Shown: positions 8,997 to 18,505, counted from the stretch's first letter. The stretch: 64,000 nucleotides of DNA from Nannocystis pusilla (GCF_026626665.1 NZ_JAPNKE010000002.1:2791204-2855203), one strand, 5' to 3'. Numbers and translations: made by a program. Notes: generated by a model not told the origin, from the sequence alone.

Positions 8997-10130
8997 ATGA
9001 CCGCGGACCGGCGAGAGCTCCGACGACACACCCCGGTCGCGCGGGTCTTGCTGCGCGCCGCCGACCTGCTGCACCGCAGCTCCACGCGGGTGCAGGAGGC
9101 CGCCACCGACCTCGACCACATCCTCGCCGGTCAGTCGATCACCTTCGTGCCCGCGCTCGACCGGGCCTTCCGCGACGCCGGCCTCCACCACGACCTCGGC
9201 CTCGCCTTCCTCGACCTCCGCGCGCCCGACCTCGAGCGGATCGAGCGCCTCGGCGCCGCCACCAGCGGAGCTCTCGGCGTCGCCAGCCTGGTCCGTGACG
9301 GCCGCGCCCGCGAAGCCGCGGTCGTGCGCCTCGCCCCCCGCGTCGATCGCCTCGCCACCGCCTTCCTCATCAACCGCCTCAACGACTATGTCGGCCCGGT
9401 CGGCGGCCTCGCCTGGGCCGGCCTGCAGCCGCGCCTGACCGCGCGACACGCCGCGCTCGTGGTCGGCTGCCTCCCGCTCGTCGACCGCATGTCCGAGTGG
9501 GTCCGCGCCGGCGTCGACCAGCGCCGCGCCCTGCAGCTGGTGCGCAGCCCCGCCGCCCGACCTGCCCTTTGGGACAGTCTCCGCGACCGCGATCTCGCCC
9601 TCATGCGCGCCGCCGCGCGGATCCTCGTCAGCCTCCATCGCGGCCAGCCGGAGATCCGCGACGTCCTCGCCGCCGCGCTGGGTCGCCGCGATCAGCAGCT
9701 GCGGATCTGGGCCGCCCAGCTCGCCTTCGACCCCGCCGTCACCCCGTCGTCCGTCCTGCAGGAGCTCGCCCCGAAGCTCTCCGCCGATCGCAACCCCGCC
9801 GTCCGCGTCGCCGGCGTGCGTGGCTTCGCTGCCCGCGACGACCGCGACGCCCTCGTGCGGGCCACCTTCGACCCGCACGGCCTGGTGCGTCACCACGCGC
9901 GGATCCTCCTCGCCGGCAAGTTCGGCGCCATCGACTACCGCGGCCGCGCCCTCGCGGTCCTCGCCGAACCGGACGCCGGCCGCCCCGACCTCGTCGGCGC
10001 CCTCGCCAACCTCTCGGAGTTCGGCCGTCGGCCCGACATCCCGACCGTCGCCGCCTTCATCGCCGACGCCCGCCCCTCGGTCGCCCGCGAGGCCCAGCGC
10101 ACGCTCGAGCTCCTCGAACGCCTGCCCTGA
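8997..10130 (+). CDS. HEAT-repeat-like hypothetical protein
   Basis: A 377-residue cytoplasmic-type protein with no signal peptide, built of repeated amphipathic helix pairs rich in Ala, Arg, Leu and Asp (for example PALWDSLRDRDLALMRAAARI and ALVRATFDPHGLVRHHARIL). This pattern resembles HEAT/Armadillo-like repeats, which usually serve as protein-binding scaffolds. It is divergent from the Rieske gene with an 83-bp gap. No catalytic motif is visible and no specific function can be assigned. Confidence 0.75.
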   Translation: MTADRRELRRHTPVARVLLRAADLLHRSSTRVQEAATDLDHILAGQSITFVPALDRAFRDAGLHHDLGLAFLDLRAPDLERIERLGAATSGALGVASLVRDGRAREAAVVRLAPRVDRLATAFLINRLNDYVGPVGGLAWAGLQPRLTARHAALVVGCLPLVDRMSEWVRAGVDQRRALQLVRSPAARPALWDSLRDRDLALMRAAARILVSLHRGQPEIRDVLAAALGRRDQQLRIWAAQLAFDPAVTPSSVLQELAPKLSADRNPAVRVAGVRGFAARDDRDALVRATFDPHGLVRHHARILLAGKFGAIDYRGRALAVLAEPDAGRPDLVGALANLSEFGRRPDIPTVAAFIADARPSVAREAQRTLELLERLP

Positions 10131-10156
10131 CCGCGCCGACGGTCCGGAAGTTTCGA

Positions 10157-10209
10157 AAGACATGTTCTTTAAACCATGTCTTGATCGACATTATCTAATG
10201 GACATGTCC
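10157..10209. repeat. Repeats AAGACATG...CATGTCTT and GGACATGTCC
   Basis: An 8-bp inverted repeat (AAGACATG at 10157-10164, CATGTCTT at 10175-10182) is followed by the perfect 10-bp palindrome GGACATGTCC at 10200-10209. They start about 27 bp after the stop of the HEAT-like gene. The local sequence is unusually AT-rich for this genome. Confidence 0.8.
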
Positions 10210-10421
10210 TGAGATACATTCGCCACCGCGACGGCCCTTCACACCGACGCCCGCCCGGTCGGTCTCCGACCAGCTCGTGCGCGGCCCGTATGGCCTACGG
10301 ACGGCGAGTTCAGTGAGCGTCCCAGCCCTCCAGGCCACGCGGCCCACCCCGCACGGTCCGGCGCCGACGTCGACGTTTCTCCTTGCGCGCGCCCGGGCGG
10401 CAGGGCATGCCAGGGCCACCC

Positions 10422-11405
10422 ATGCACCTCCGCAGCCTCCTCGCCTGCGCCGGTCTCGTCCTGGCCTGCGGTCGTCCCGCGGGGTCGCCCCCGTCGGGCC
10501 TCGCGGCCAGCGGCGACACCGGCGAGCGCTTCTCCGGCGCGGCCGCGCTCGCGCGGGTCGACCAGCTGCTCGAGCGCTACCCGCGAGCGCTCGGCGACGC
10601 GCGGCGGACTGGCGCGATCGAGGCCCTCGCGGCCGACTTGCAGGCCGCCGGCGCCGCCCAGGTCGACCGCCTCGAGCACCGCGGCGCCGACCCGCTCACC
10701 GGCGTCAGCTTCGACATGACCACCCTCGTCGGCCACGTGCGCCCCGAGGCCCCGCGCCGGTTCATCCTCGCCACCCACTTCGACACCCGCCCGTGGGCCG
10801 AGTCCGACCCCGACCCATCGCGGCGCGACCAGCCGATCGCCGGCGCCAACGACGGCACCAGCGGCCTCGCCGTCGTGCTCGAGCTCGTGCCGCTGCTCGT
10901 CCGCCAGCTCCCGCCGGACATCGGCGTCACCGTCATCCTGTTCGACGGCGAGGAGCTCGGCCGCCCCGACGTCGGCCCCTACCTCGCCGGCTCGCGCGCG
11001 CTCGCCACGGAGGTCCTCCTCGGCCGCTTCCCGCTGGTGGCCCGCGCCGAGTTCGGCGTCGTCCTCGACATGGTCGGCGACCGCGACCTGCGGATCCAGC
11101 CCGACCGCGCCAGCCTGGCCCAGCACCCGGCGCTGATCGAACGGATCTGGTCGATCGGACAGGCGCACGGCTTCACCGCCTTCGACGCCGCGCCGCTGGC
11201 CGTGCCGTTGCTCGACGACCACGTCCCGCTCGACGAGGCCGGGGTGCCCTCGATCCTGCTCATCGACTACGACTACCCCGCCTGGCACACCCACGCCGAC
11301 ACGCGCGACAAGCTCGACGCGCGCAGCCTCGGCGCCGTCGGCGAGACCCTGCGCCTCGCCTTCCTCGATCTCGCCGCCCATCCGCTGCCCAGCCCTCGCG
11401 GTTGA
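10422..11405 (+). CDS. M28-family lipoprotein, glutaminyl-peptide cyclotransferase-like
   Basis: A 327-residue exported zinc enzyme. From the ATG at 10422 it has a lipoprotein signal (LACAGLVLAC). The body matches the M28/glutaminyl cyclase fold with zinc-site blocks ATHFDTRPW, GANDGTSG, LFDGEELG, and a distal histidine in AWHTHADT. Glutaminyl cyclases convert N-terminal glutamine to pyroglutamate; related M28 proteins are aminopeptidases. The family assignment is firm. The choice of cyclase over peptidase rests on the HFDTRP, FDGEE and WHTHADT pattern and should be checked against structure. Confidence 0.85.
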   Translation: MHLRSLLACAGLVLACGRPAGSPPSGLAASGDTGERFSGAAALARVDQLLERYPRALGDARRTGAIEALAADLQAAGAAQVDRLEHRGADPLTGVSFDMTTLVGHVRPEAPRRFILATHFDTRPWAESDPDPSRRDQPIAGANDGTSGLAVVLELVPLLVRQLPPDIGVTVILFDGEELGRPDVGPYLAGSRALATEVLLGRFPLVARAEFGVVLDMVGDRDLRIQPDRASLAQHPALIERIWSIGQAHGFTAFDAAPLAVPLLDDHVPLDEAGVPSILLIDYDYPAWHTHADTRDKLDARSLGAVGETLRLAFLDLAAHPLPSPRG

Positions 11406-11604
11406 CGACGCGGGTCATGGCGCCACCGACCCGCGGCCGACGCAGCTCGAGCCTGCAGTCGGCCTGGATCCGAGCCCTCGTCGCCACGACCACGTACCGT
11501 CCATGCAGGCCCGGCCGTCGCCACGTCCACGGGTCTGCGGTCTCGAGCTCGACTGGCCGTAACGCCGGCGCAGATCCGCGTGGCCGTCGCCACGGCGATT
11601 CGCT

Positions 11605-12599
11605 TCAGCGGCTACCGCGGTTGACGCAGCTCGCGTGCGCGCCCGTGCAATCGGCAGTGCAGAGCCCGAGGTTCTCGCCGCAGTCGAGCTTGCACGTCTC
11701 GCGGTCCGTCTCGACCTTCTGTTTGCCGCACCCGCGCTCGCACAGCGCCTGCACCTTCGCGCACGCGCCCTCGCAGGTCGTTCGCGCCGCCTGGCACGAG
11801 CCCCCGGCGGCCGCTCCAGGCGTCCCCGCGGCGCTCGGCCGCGCCGGCGGCGTGCGGGTCGGCGTCGCCGTCACCGTCGCGGGGACGGGCCGCGGCGCGG
11901 TCATCACCGTCGGCGCAGGTGCAACCGCGAACCACCCGCTGGGCACCGCGTCGAGCGCCACGTCGACCACGCTCGCCGAGTTCTCGCAGGTCAAGCGGCA
12001 GGTCGCCTGGTCGGTCGCGCTCAACTTGACCGGGCCCTTGCGACATGTCTCGAGGCACATGGCCAAAAAGCTAGACGGTCCCACGCCGAGGCTCGGCCGC
12101 GCCAGCGAACCCGTCGCCACCGCGATCGGCCCGCTCGGCGCGGGGGTCGGGCTCGCCGGCCCGGTCGTCGTCACGCCCGCCCCGCCCCCCGTCCGGGTCG
12201 AGTCCTCGAGCTGGTCACACTCGAGCTGACAGGTCGCGCGATCGTCGGCCGACAGCGTGCGATCGGCCGCGCACTCCGCCTTGCACGCCGCCCGCCCGGT
12301 CACCGCCGGCGTCGGCGTCGGCGTCGGCGAAGCCGTCGTCGGTCGCGGCGAGGGCGTGGACTTCGCGCCCGTCCCCGTCTTCGTCTGCGCCGCGATCTGG
12401 GAGCGGATCGCCTCGGATCCGTCGCAGCATCCTGTTCGCAGTCGAGGCGACACGTCGCCCGGTTGGTCTCCGACAACCGGGCCCGGTCACACCGGTCCAG
12501 ACAAGCCGACAGGGAGTCGGCGGGGGCCGCAGCGGCCAGCGTCGCGCCCATGGCCACGAGGAAGCTGACGGCGACAGTCGGGCCTCGTGCGATCCGCAT
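11605..12599 (-). CDS. Secreted protein with four Cys-rich repeats (apparent 1-base deletion)
   Basis: A protein of about 331 residues once a single missing base near 12424 is restored (frame change after CRLDCEQ). The signal peptide is MRIARGPTVAVSFLVAM followed by an Ala-rich stretch. The mature protein holds four copies of a unit of about 24 residues with pattern CxxxC, 7-9 residues, S/E-x-T/D-D/N-R/Q-x-TC-x-L-x-C: CLDRCDRARLSETNRATC, CKAECAADRTLSADDRATC, CLETCRKGPVKLSATDQATC, CERGCGKQKVETDRETC. Thr/Pro/Ala-rich linkers separate them, and the C-terminus has further paired cysteines. I know no named domain with this pattern. It is probably disulfide-bonded and extracellular. Confidence 0.75.
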
Positions 12600-12754
12600 G
12601 GCGAAACCTCCGGTGGCGAGCTCAGCGCCACCATAACAGAAGATCTCGGGGCGGCCAGTTCCCGGCCTTGCGACGCACGAGGAGCCGTCCGCTCCGAGCG
12701 CCCCGCGGGGCCTCGGCCCGGAGGCCCTCCGGCCCGGGAAGGCCGAGAAACGAA

Positions 12755-12827
<73 letters not shown>

Positions 12828-12874
12828 AGAGCCCCTGAGGCGAGCTCAAGGGGGCCCAGCCGCGCGCGAGAGAG

Positions 12875-12947
12875 CGACCCTGACGGGATTCGAACCCGTG
12901 TTGGTGGCGTGAAAGGCCACTGTCCTAGGCCTCTGGACGACAGGGTC
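12875..12947 (-). tRNA. tRNA-Glu (anticodon TTC)
   Basis: On the minus strand it starts GACCCTGTCGTCCAGAGG and ends CAGGGTC plus discriminator G. The anticodon loop CTTTCAC gives TTC, and the T-arm GGTTCGAATCC is canonical. It lies 47 bp upstream of tRNA-Lys on the same strand, so the two are probably co-transcribed. CCA is not encoded. Confidence 0.97.
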
Positions 12948-13048
12948 ACGAGCGCCACGCGCGGCTGGGACCTGCGGCTTGTACTCGACTGTGATGCGAC
13001 CCGCAAGCGCCTCGTCGCGAGAACCGCGTGCGTTAGCCCCGCCGCCGT

Positions 13049-13870
13049 TTATTTCGCCTTCACGTCCTTCTTGGGCTTCGCCGGCTTCGCGCCCGCCGGC
13101 TCGGCCGTGAGTCCGCCTGCCGCGCTCCCGCCCGACGTCCCGCCCGACGTCGGCGGCGGCGCGGCGCTCACCTGCCCTTCTACCGGCGTCGCCGACGATC
13201 GCGGCTTCACCAGCAGCGACTTGCCGCTCGCCACCAGCACGCTCTTCAGCGCGTCCCAGTGGGCCGGGTCGGTCTCGTACAGCGCGAAGTAGCCGTACTT
13301 GTCGTTGGCGTCGCGCAGCACGAACCACCCGCGCACCGCCGGCGCGCCCGTGGCCGCGTCGGCCGGCACCGAGTAGGCCCCGGTGTACACCTTGCCGCGC
13401 GTCCCCTCGTCCTCCCACGTCGCCGTGCCCTTGGCGATCCCGCGCAGCTCGAGCACCTGATCGCGCACCGCCGTGGCCGCCGCGCTCGGGTACTCGAAGA
13501 AGCCCACCGCCGCGTAGGCCAACGGCTGCCCGCAGCTCGTCGCCTGGTCGGGCGCGACCGCCTGGGCGTAGAACGGGTTCTGCTCGGCCAGCTCGACCCC
13601 CTTCGGCATCCGCACCAGGATCCGCGTGCCGAACAGCGCCGTCGGGTTGTCGGCCAGCGCGGGCTGGCACGGCGGCGGACCGGCCGGCGCGCCCCCGGCC
13701 CCGCCGCCGGATTCGCCGCCGGCCTCGTCGACCCGCCGCGCCGGCTTGCCCTGAGGACCTGTCCCGGAGGACATGGCCCCCGAGCCAGTGCTGGCGCTGG
13801 CGCTCACGGCACAGCCGGCGAGCGGGGCCCACGCGAGCGCGAGAGCGAGAGACAGGGCGACGCGCGACAT
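13049..13870 (-). CDS. Lipoprotein of unknown function, paralog of the gene at 14167-14889
   Basis: A 273-residue lipoprotein: signal peptide with lipobox LAGC, a Gly/Ser/Ala-rich linker, a conserved globular part of about 150 residues, then a Pro/Gly/Ala/Lys-rich tail. The globular part shares an ordered set of blocks with the gene at 14167-14889: LFGTRILVRMPKGVELAEQN versus VILRLPKGMDLVEEN, VRGWFVLRD versus IKGWFVLKE, and YETDPAHWDALKS versus LETHPNAWNALAK. The linker SSGTGPQGKPARR is encoded by a copy of the dispersed TGTCC/GGACA repeat. Function is unknown; extracytoplasmic location is clear. Confidence 0.82.
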   Translation of the reverse strand: MSRVALSLALALAWAPLAGCAVSASASTGSGAMSSGTGPQGKPARRVDEAGGESGGGAGGAPAGPPPCQPALADNPTALFGTRILVRMPKGVELAEQNPFYAQAVAPDQATSCGQPLAYAAVGFFEYPSAAATAVRDQVLELRGIAKGTATWEDEGTRGKVYTGAYSVPADAATGAPAVRGWFVLRDANDKYGYFALYETDPAHWDALKSVLVASGKSLLVKPRSSATPVEGQVSAAPPPTSGGTSGGSAAGGLTAEPAGAKPAKPKKDVKAK

Positions 13871-14166
13871 CGAGATCTCCTTGGCGTGACGGGCCCGCGG
13901 CCCGACGTGGCGCGATCAGACCGCGTGCCGCCGGCGAAGTCAATCCACGGACGAACCCGACGACCGCGACGAGAACGATGTCTGGCGGGCCACTCCTGGC
14001 GAGCACGACAATCAGTCGACCTCGCCGCCGCGGCCTCGACCCTTGCGATCGCTCGCTGCGACCTCGTCGTCATCGAGCGACGCTCTCGCATGCGCTCCCG
14101 TAGAAACGACAGCGGCCCCGCGCCGGAGCGCGGAGCCGCGGGGACGCGCCTTGCGACGCGCTCAGC

Positions 14167-14889
14167 TCACTTGCCCTTCTTCTTGCCTGCGGGCGGCGGC
14201 GTCGGGGCCGGCGCCGGCGCGATGTTCGGCCCGATGCGGAGGCGGTTGCCCGACTCCTGGAAGGTCTTGGCGAGCGCGTTCCAGGCGTTCGGATGCGTCT
14301 CGAGCGCGTACCAGAACGTGAAGCCGGCCTTCTCCTTGAGAACGAACCAGCCCTTGATCGGCGGGTTGCCCTTCGAGTCCTCCGGGATCGAGTACGAGCC
14401 GGAGTAGTCGCGGCCCTTCTCGGTCTCGTCGGCCCAGGTGACCTCGCTCGGCGGCACGCCGCGCGCGGCCTGGATCGTCTCGTCGCGGACCTGCTTGACG
14501 GTCTTGGCCGCGTCGGCCTGGAAGTAGCCGAGCGCGCCGAAGCTGATCACGCCGTCGCACGTGGAGACGGTCTCCTTGGTGGCGATGCGGGCGAAGAACG
14601 GGTTCTCCTCGACCAGGTCCATGCCCTTCGGCAGGCGCAGGATGACGTTGTCGGCGAACACGGCCTTCGGCGTGTCGCCCACCTCGGCGTCGCAGACCTT
14701 CTGCGACGCGTCGGGCTCGCCGGCCGCGGCACCCGTATCACCACCGGCCTCACCACCGGACTCACCACCCGCCTCACCGCCGCCGGAATCACCACTTCCG
14801 GCGGATGCACCGCCGGCGCCGGTCTCGCCCGGTGGAGTCGTGCCGTCGGGGGTCTTCTTGCCACAGCCAGCCACCGCCAGACCGAGCAC
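14167..14889 (-). CDS. Lipoprotein of unknown function, paralog of the gene at 13049-13870
   Basis: About 240 residues from a GTG at 14889, with lipobox LAVAGC, a linker rich in Gly/Glu/Ser, the conserved domain shared with the neighbouring gene, and a Lys-rich end (KKKGK). The frame is open for 11 more codons upstream without a start codon, and the hydrophobic stretch LAVPVLVLGLAVAGC looks like a longer signal peptide. The true start may therefore lie upstream behind an indel. The two genes are tandem on the same strand, separated by about 300 bp, and look like an old duplication. Confidence 0.8.
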   Translation of the reverse strand: MLGLAVAGCGKKTPDGTTPPGETGAGGASAGSGDSGGGEAGGESGGEAGGDTGAAAGEPDASQKVCDAEVGDTPKAVFADNVILRLPKGMDLVEENPFFARIATKETVSTCDGVISFGALGYFQADAAKTVKQVRDETIQAARGVPPSEVTWADETEKGRDYSGSYSIPEDSKGNPPIKGWFVLKEKAGFTFWYALETHPNAWNALAKTFQESGNRLRIGPNIAPAPAPTPPPAGKKKGK

Positions 14890-15247
14890 CAGGACAGGAA
14901 CAGCCAGAGTTCCGAAGCAGCATCACGTTTCGGGTTCTCCTCTGAGAGGCCGGCACGGTAACACAACTCCAGCCCCGGCGCCTCGTCCGCGATATGTCAC
15001 GCACGGGTCGCAACTTCGATGTGGCGGATCCGCACGCCCGATAAAAAGCCCGCCGACCATGAATTCTCGCGTATCCGGCGACACGGCCTTTGCGGCCACG
15101 CGCGCGGCGATCGGGGCGCATGGCCCATCGCACCTGTTCGATCGCACAGCCTGCGGCGGCGCCACCGCCTCCCCTGCAATCACCGTTCGCCGCCCACCTG
15201 GCGCGCACCAGGTTGCGCTGGCGCACAGTCTTGCGCCCGCGCGAGCA
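14890..15247. other. Intergenic stretch without a recognised gene
   Basis: About 360 bases between two minus-strand genes. Reading frames here have irregular codon use and no motif. A promoter for the lipoprotein genes probably lies within it, but no clear -35/-10 pair stands out. Confidence 0.45.
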
Positions 15248-15889
15248 TCAGTCGGTCCCTGTCCCAAAGCGCAGGCTGTAGAGCGCCACGCCGAACGCCA
15301 CGCTCACGTTGAGCGACCCCTTGAGCCCGAGCATCGGCAGCGCCAGCACGCGCTCGCAGCGGGCCAGGATCCGCGGGTCGACGCCCGACACCTCGTGCCC
15401 GACCACCAGCACGATCGGCGGCCCCGCGCGCTCCTCGAGCGCCGCGAACCACGGCGTCGCCCGCGGTCCGCCCTCGAGCGCCCACAAGCGATGGCCCGCG
15501 TCGCACAACCATGCGGCCGCCGCCGCGCCGTCGCGGTGCAGCGTCCACGGCACCGTCTTCTCCGCGCCGAGGGCGGTCTTCGCCATCGCCGGGTGATCGG
15601 GCGTGGGCGTGAACCCGGCCAGGTGCATGTGCTCGAGCCCGGCCCCGTCGGCGGTGCGGAACATCGAGCCGACGTTCTTCAGGCTGCGGACGTTGTCGAG
15701 CAGCGCGTGGACCCTCGGGCCGTTCGCCTGCGCCGGCGCGCGCGCCTCGTGGGTCTCGTACGGCTCGGGGTCGACGGCCGTCGGTCCGCCGCAGTGCGGA
15801 CACGACTCGCCGAGCGGGCTGCCTTCGGCCACCGGGAAGCGGAGGCGGCAGCTCGCGCGCTCGCATTGACGGGCGATGAAGCGGGTCAC
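15248..15889 (-). CDS. TrmH/SpoU-family RNA 2'-O-methyltransferase with N-terminal zinc ribbon
   Basis: A 213-residue methyltransferase of the SPOUT (knotted) class, probably acting on tRNA or rRNA. The N-terminus has four ribbon cysteines (CERASC and CPHC). The SpoU signature follows: LDNVRSLKNVGSMFRTADGAG, then IVLVVGHEVSGVD, then LPMLGLKGSLNVSVAFGVALY, which forms the cofactor knot. I chose the GTG at 15889 (VTRFIARQCERASC) because the frame farther upstream only mirrors the opposite-strand gene. The exact RNA target cannot be told from sequence. Confidence 0.9.
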   Translation of the reverse strand: MTRFIARQCERASCRLRFPVAEGSPLGESCPHCGGPTAVDPEPYETHEARAPAQANGPRVHALLDNVRSLKNVGSMFRTADGAGLEHMHLAGFTPTPDHPAMAKTALGAEKTVPWTLHRDGAAAAAWLCDAGHRLWALEGGPRATPWFAALEERAGPPIVLVVGHEVSGVDPRILARCERVLALPMLGLKGSLNVSVAFGVALYSLRFGTGTD

Positions 15890-15940
15890 CGGGCGCGAGG
15901 GTAGCAGCGTCTGCCGGCGACCTGCTAGAGTGTCGTCGAC

Positions 15941-16369
15941 GTGGCCTACCGCGACGATCGTGAGGCGCTGCTCTTGCAGCTCGCCGCGCTCGAGCACGAC
16001 AACGAGCGGCTGCGGCGCGAGCTGGCCGACGCCGACGCGCGCGCCCGCGGCGTCGCCGACGACACCCGCGAGCGCCGCCGCTCCGGCGCCCACAAGACCT
16101 GCGTCATGTGCGGCGGCGTCACGCTGCTGCCGGTCGCCATCTTCGCCGGCCACGACACGCGCGCTCCGTTGCCGCTGCACATGAGCACCCTGCGGTTCAC
16201 CTCTCCGAGCGGCGGCTTCACCCACTCGGCGCCGGTCCATTCGCTCGCCTGCTCCACCTGCGGCTTCATCCACAACTTCATCGACATGACGCATCGGACC
16301 CAGGGGGCTGAACATCCGAGGAGGACCGCTCCGGGCGGGACCGAGCTACCATCGCCGACCTCTGCCGCC
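15941..16369 (+). CDS. Small coiled-coil/zinc-ribbon protein, open in frame into the next gene
   Basis: Starts at a GTG. The first about 40 residues (ALLLQLAALEHDNERLRREL) are a short coiled coil, followed by a zinc-ribbon-like module with CVMCGG and CSTCGF about 45 residues apart. A plausible protein ends near 16311 (IDMTHRTQG), after which the frame runs on without a stop into the FAD enzyme. The run-on segment is low in structure. One extra G in the GGGGG run near 16306 would create TGA immediately, so a missing base is likelier than a real fusion. No function is known. Confidence 0.55.
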
Positions 16370-18505
16370 ATGTCTGCCGGCCCTCCCACTCGCCCCCGCA
16401 AGCTCGCCGTGTTCGGCGGCGGGCTCGGCTCGCTCAGCGCCGTGTTCGCGCTCACCGAGCTGCCCGGCTGGCGCGAGCGCTACGACATCACCGTCTACCA
16501 GATCGGCTGGCGCCTCGGCGGCAAGGCCCGCAGCGGCCGCAACCTGCGCGCGCACGCCCGCAGCGAGGCGCTCGGCCACCACGTGTGGTTCGGCTGGTAC
16601 GACAACGCCTTCGCCCTCGCGCGGCGCGTCTACGCCGAGACGCGGCGGGCCCCCGGCGCCCCGCTCGCCACCTTCAAGGAGGCGTTCAAGCCGTGCGACC
16701 ACCTGCTCCTCGGGACAGGTGACCGCTCGGATCGCACCCCGCCGTGGAAGATGAGCCTGCCGCGCAGCGACAGCCTGCCCGGCGACGGCGCCGCCCAGCC
16801 GAGCGTGTGGCACTTCGCCCAGACCTTGCTGCTCTGGGCCATCGACTGCATCCCGCGCCTGCACCCGCAGTACGCGACATGGTCCGCGATCGTCCCCCGC
16901 TGGCCCGACGCCTCGCGCTCGCTGTGGCCGGCATTGATGCGCCGCGCCGGCGGCCAGGGCGTGCGCGCCTACGACGGCTTCGACCCGCAGAGCCCCGACT
17001 ACGACGGCCTGCTCCGCCGCGCCGCCGCGGCCGTCCACGGCGAGGACGCCCCCAAGACCTCGCGACAGCGGCGCGCCTGGGCCCAGCCGCTCACGCACTG
17101 CGGCGAGCACAGCCTGCGCGCCCTCGTCGGCCTCGGCGCGCGCCAGAGCCACCCGCAGTTCACGATCATGGTCGACCTCGCCCTCGCCACCGTGCGCGGG
17201 ATCCTCCACGACGGCCTCGATCGCGCCGGCTTCTCCGCCATCGACGATCAAGACCTGCGCGCCTGGCTGCGCCGCCACGGCGCCTCCGAGGAGTCGCTCG
17301 CCAGCACCGTGCTCGTCGCCCTCTACGCCGACCACATGTCCTATGAGTCAGGCGACGTCGAGCGCCCCGCCGCCGCCGCCGGCGCCCTGCTGCGCGCCGC
17401 GCTGCGCCGCTACCTCGCCTTCTCCGGCGCCCTCTACTACACCCCCGCGGCCGGCCTCGGCGAGGTCCTGTTCGCCCCGCTCTACCGCCTCCTGCGCGAC
17501 CGCGGCGTCCGCTTCCGCTTCTTTCACAAGCTCAAGCACCTCTGCCCCGATCCGAAGCAACCGGCGGTGTCGGCCGCGGTCGTCGGCCGCCAGATCGAGC
17601 TCGCGCCCGGCGTCGACGACTACGAGCCGCTGATCAAGGTCAAGGGTCTGCCGTGCTGGCCGAGCCGCCCGCTCTACTCGCAGATCGTCCTCGGCGACGA
17701 CCCGGTGATCCAGGCCATCGACTTCGAGGCCAACGAGTCGCCCGAGGTCGAGGAGGTCGTCCTGCGCGCCGGCGTCGACTTCGACGAAATCGTCCTCGGC
17801 GTCCCGCCGCCCGCGCTCGCCGGGGCCGCCCGCGAGCTCGCAGCCCGCGACCCCCGCTGGCAGAGCATGCTCGAGCACACCCACTCGATCGCCGCCATAG
17901 GCGCGCAGCTGTGGCTCTCGCCGACCTGGCCGCAGCTGATGGGCGCCCCGGCGCAGGCCGGCGCCGGCGGGATCGTGCGCACCGAATTGCCGCGGTGGGT
18001 CAACCTCTCGACCGCCGCCGTCTACGAGGGCTGGCCGCGCGAGCACTGGCCGGGCGCGATCGCCTCGCTCAGCGGGCCGCGCCCCGACCGCGCCGCCGAC
18101 GGCAGCCGCGAGCCGGTGCGCGACATCGCCGAGACCTGGCTCAAGAGCCATCCGCGCGCCTTGTGGCCCGAGGCCTCGCTCGCCGGCGCCGACGAGTTCA
18201 ACTGGGAGCTCCTGGTCGACCCGCAGGGCCGCGCCGCCGAGCACCGCCTCGCCGCTCAGCACTGCTGGGCCACCCAGAACGCCAGCGATCGCCAGATCGT
18301 CACCCTCCCCGGCGATCCGCGGCACCGCCTCGCTGCCGGCGACAGCGGCTTCCGCAACCTCTGGCTCGCCGGCGACTGGGTCGGCGGCGGCCTCGACCTC
18401 GCCTGCGCCGAGGGGGCGGTCATGGCCGGGCTCCAGGCCGCGCGCGCGCTCAGCGGCGAAGCGATCGTCATCCACGGCGAACGCGACGGCCTCGACCCGG
18501 AGTGA
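16370..18505 (+). CDS. FAD-dependent amine-oxidase/phytoene-desaturase-like oxidoreductase
   Basis: About 711 residues from the ATG at 16370. The N-terminal dinucleotide-binding motif is GGGLGSLSAVFALTE, with the second conserved block WRLGGKARSGR. The C-terminal flavin block is FRNLWLAGDWVGGGLDLACAEGAVMAG. This arrangement is typical of the flavin amine oxidase/carotenoid desaturase superfamily. The protein is longer than most family members, with a long central region of unknown role, and substrate is not evident. The loop LGTGDRSDRTPP near residue 120 coincides with a dispersed-repeat copy. The gene is open in frame with the preceding zinc-ribbon gene. Confidence 0.85.
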   Translation: MSAGPPTRPRKLAVFGGGLGSLSAVFALTELPGWRERYDITVYQIGWRLGGKARSGRNLRAHARSEALGHHVWFGWYDNAFALARRVYAETRRAPGAPLATFKEAFKPCDHLLLGTGDRSDRTPPWKMSLPRSDSLPGDGAAQPSVWHFAQTLLLWAIDCIPRLHPQYATWSAIVPRWPDASRSLWPALMRRAGGQGVRAYDGFDPQSPDYDGLLRRAAAAVHGEDAPKTSRQRRAWAQPLTHCGEHSLRALVGLGARQSHPQFTIMVDLALATVRGILHDGLDRAGFSAIDDQDLRAWLRRHGASEESLASTVLVALYADHMSYESGDVERPAAAAGALLRAALRRYLAFSGALYYTPAAGLGEVLFAPLYRLLRDRGVRFRFFHKLKHLCPDPKQPAVSAAVVGRQIELAPGVDDYEPLIKVKGLPCWPSRPLYSQIVLGDDPVIQAIDFEANESPEVEEVVLRAGVDFDEIVLGVPPPALAGAARELAARDPRWQSMLEHTHSIAAIGAQLWLSPTWPQLMGAPAQAGAGGIVRTELPRWVNLSTAAVYEGWPREHWPGAIASLSGPRPDRAADGSREPVRDIAETWLKSHPRALWPEASLAGADEFNWELLVDPQGRAAEHRLAAQHCWATQNASDRQIVTLPGDPRHRLAAGDSGFRNLWLAGDWVGGGLDLACAEGAVMAGLQAARALSGEAIVIHGERDGLDPE

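Noticed and set aside
12716..12733. Terminator for the tRNA-Glu/tRNA-Lys unit
   Set aside because: A GC-rich inverted repeat is present but its loop would be too short and no T run follows.
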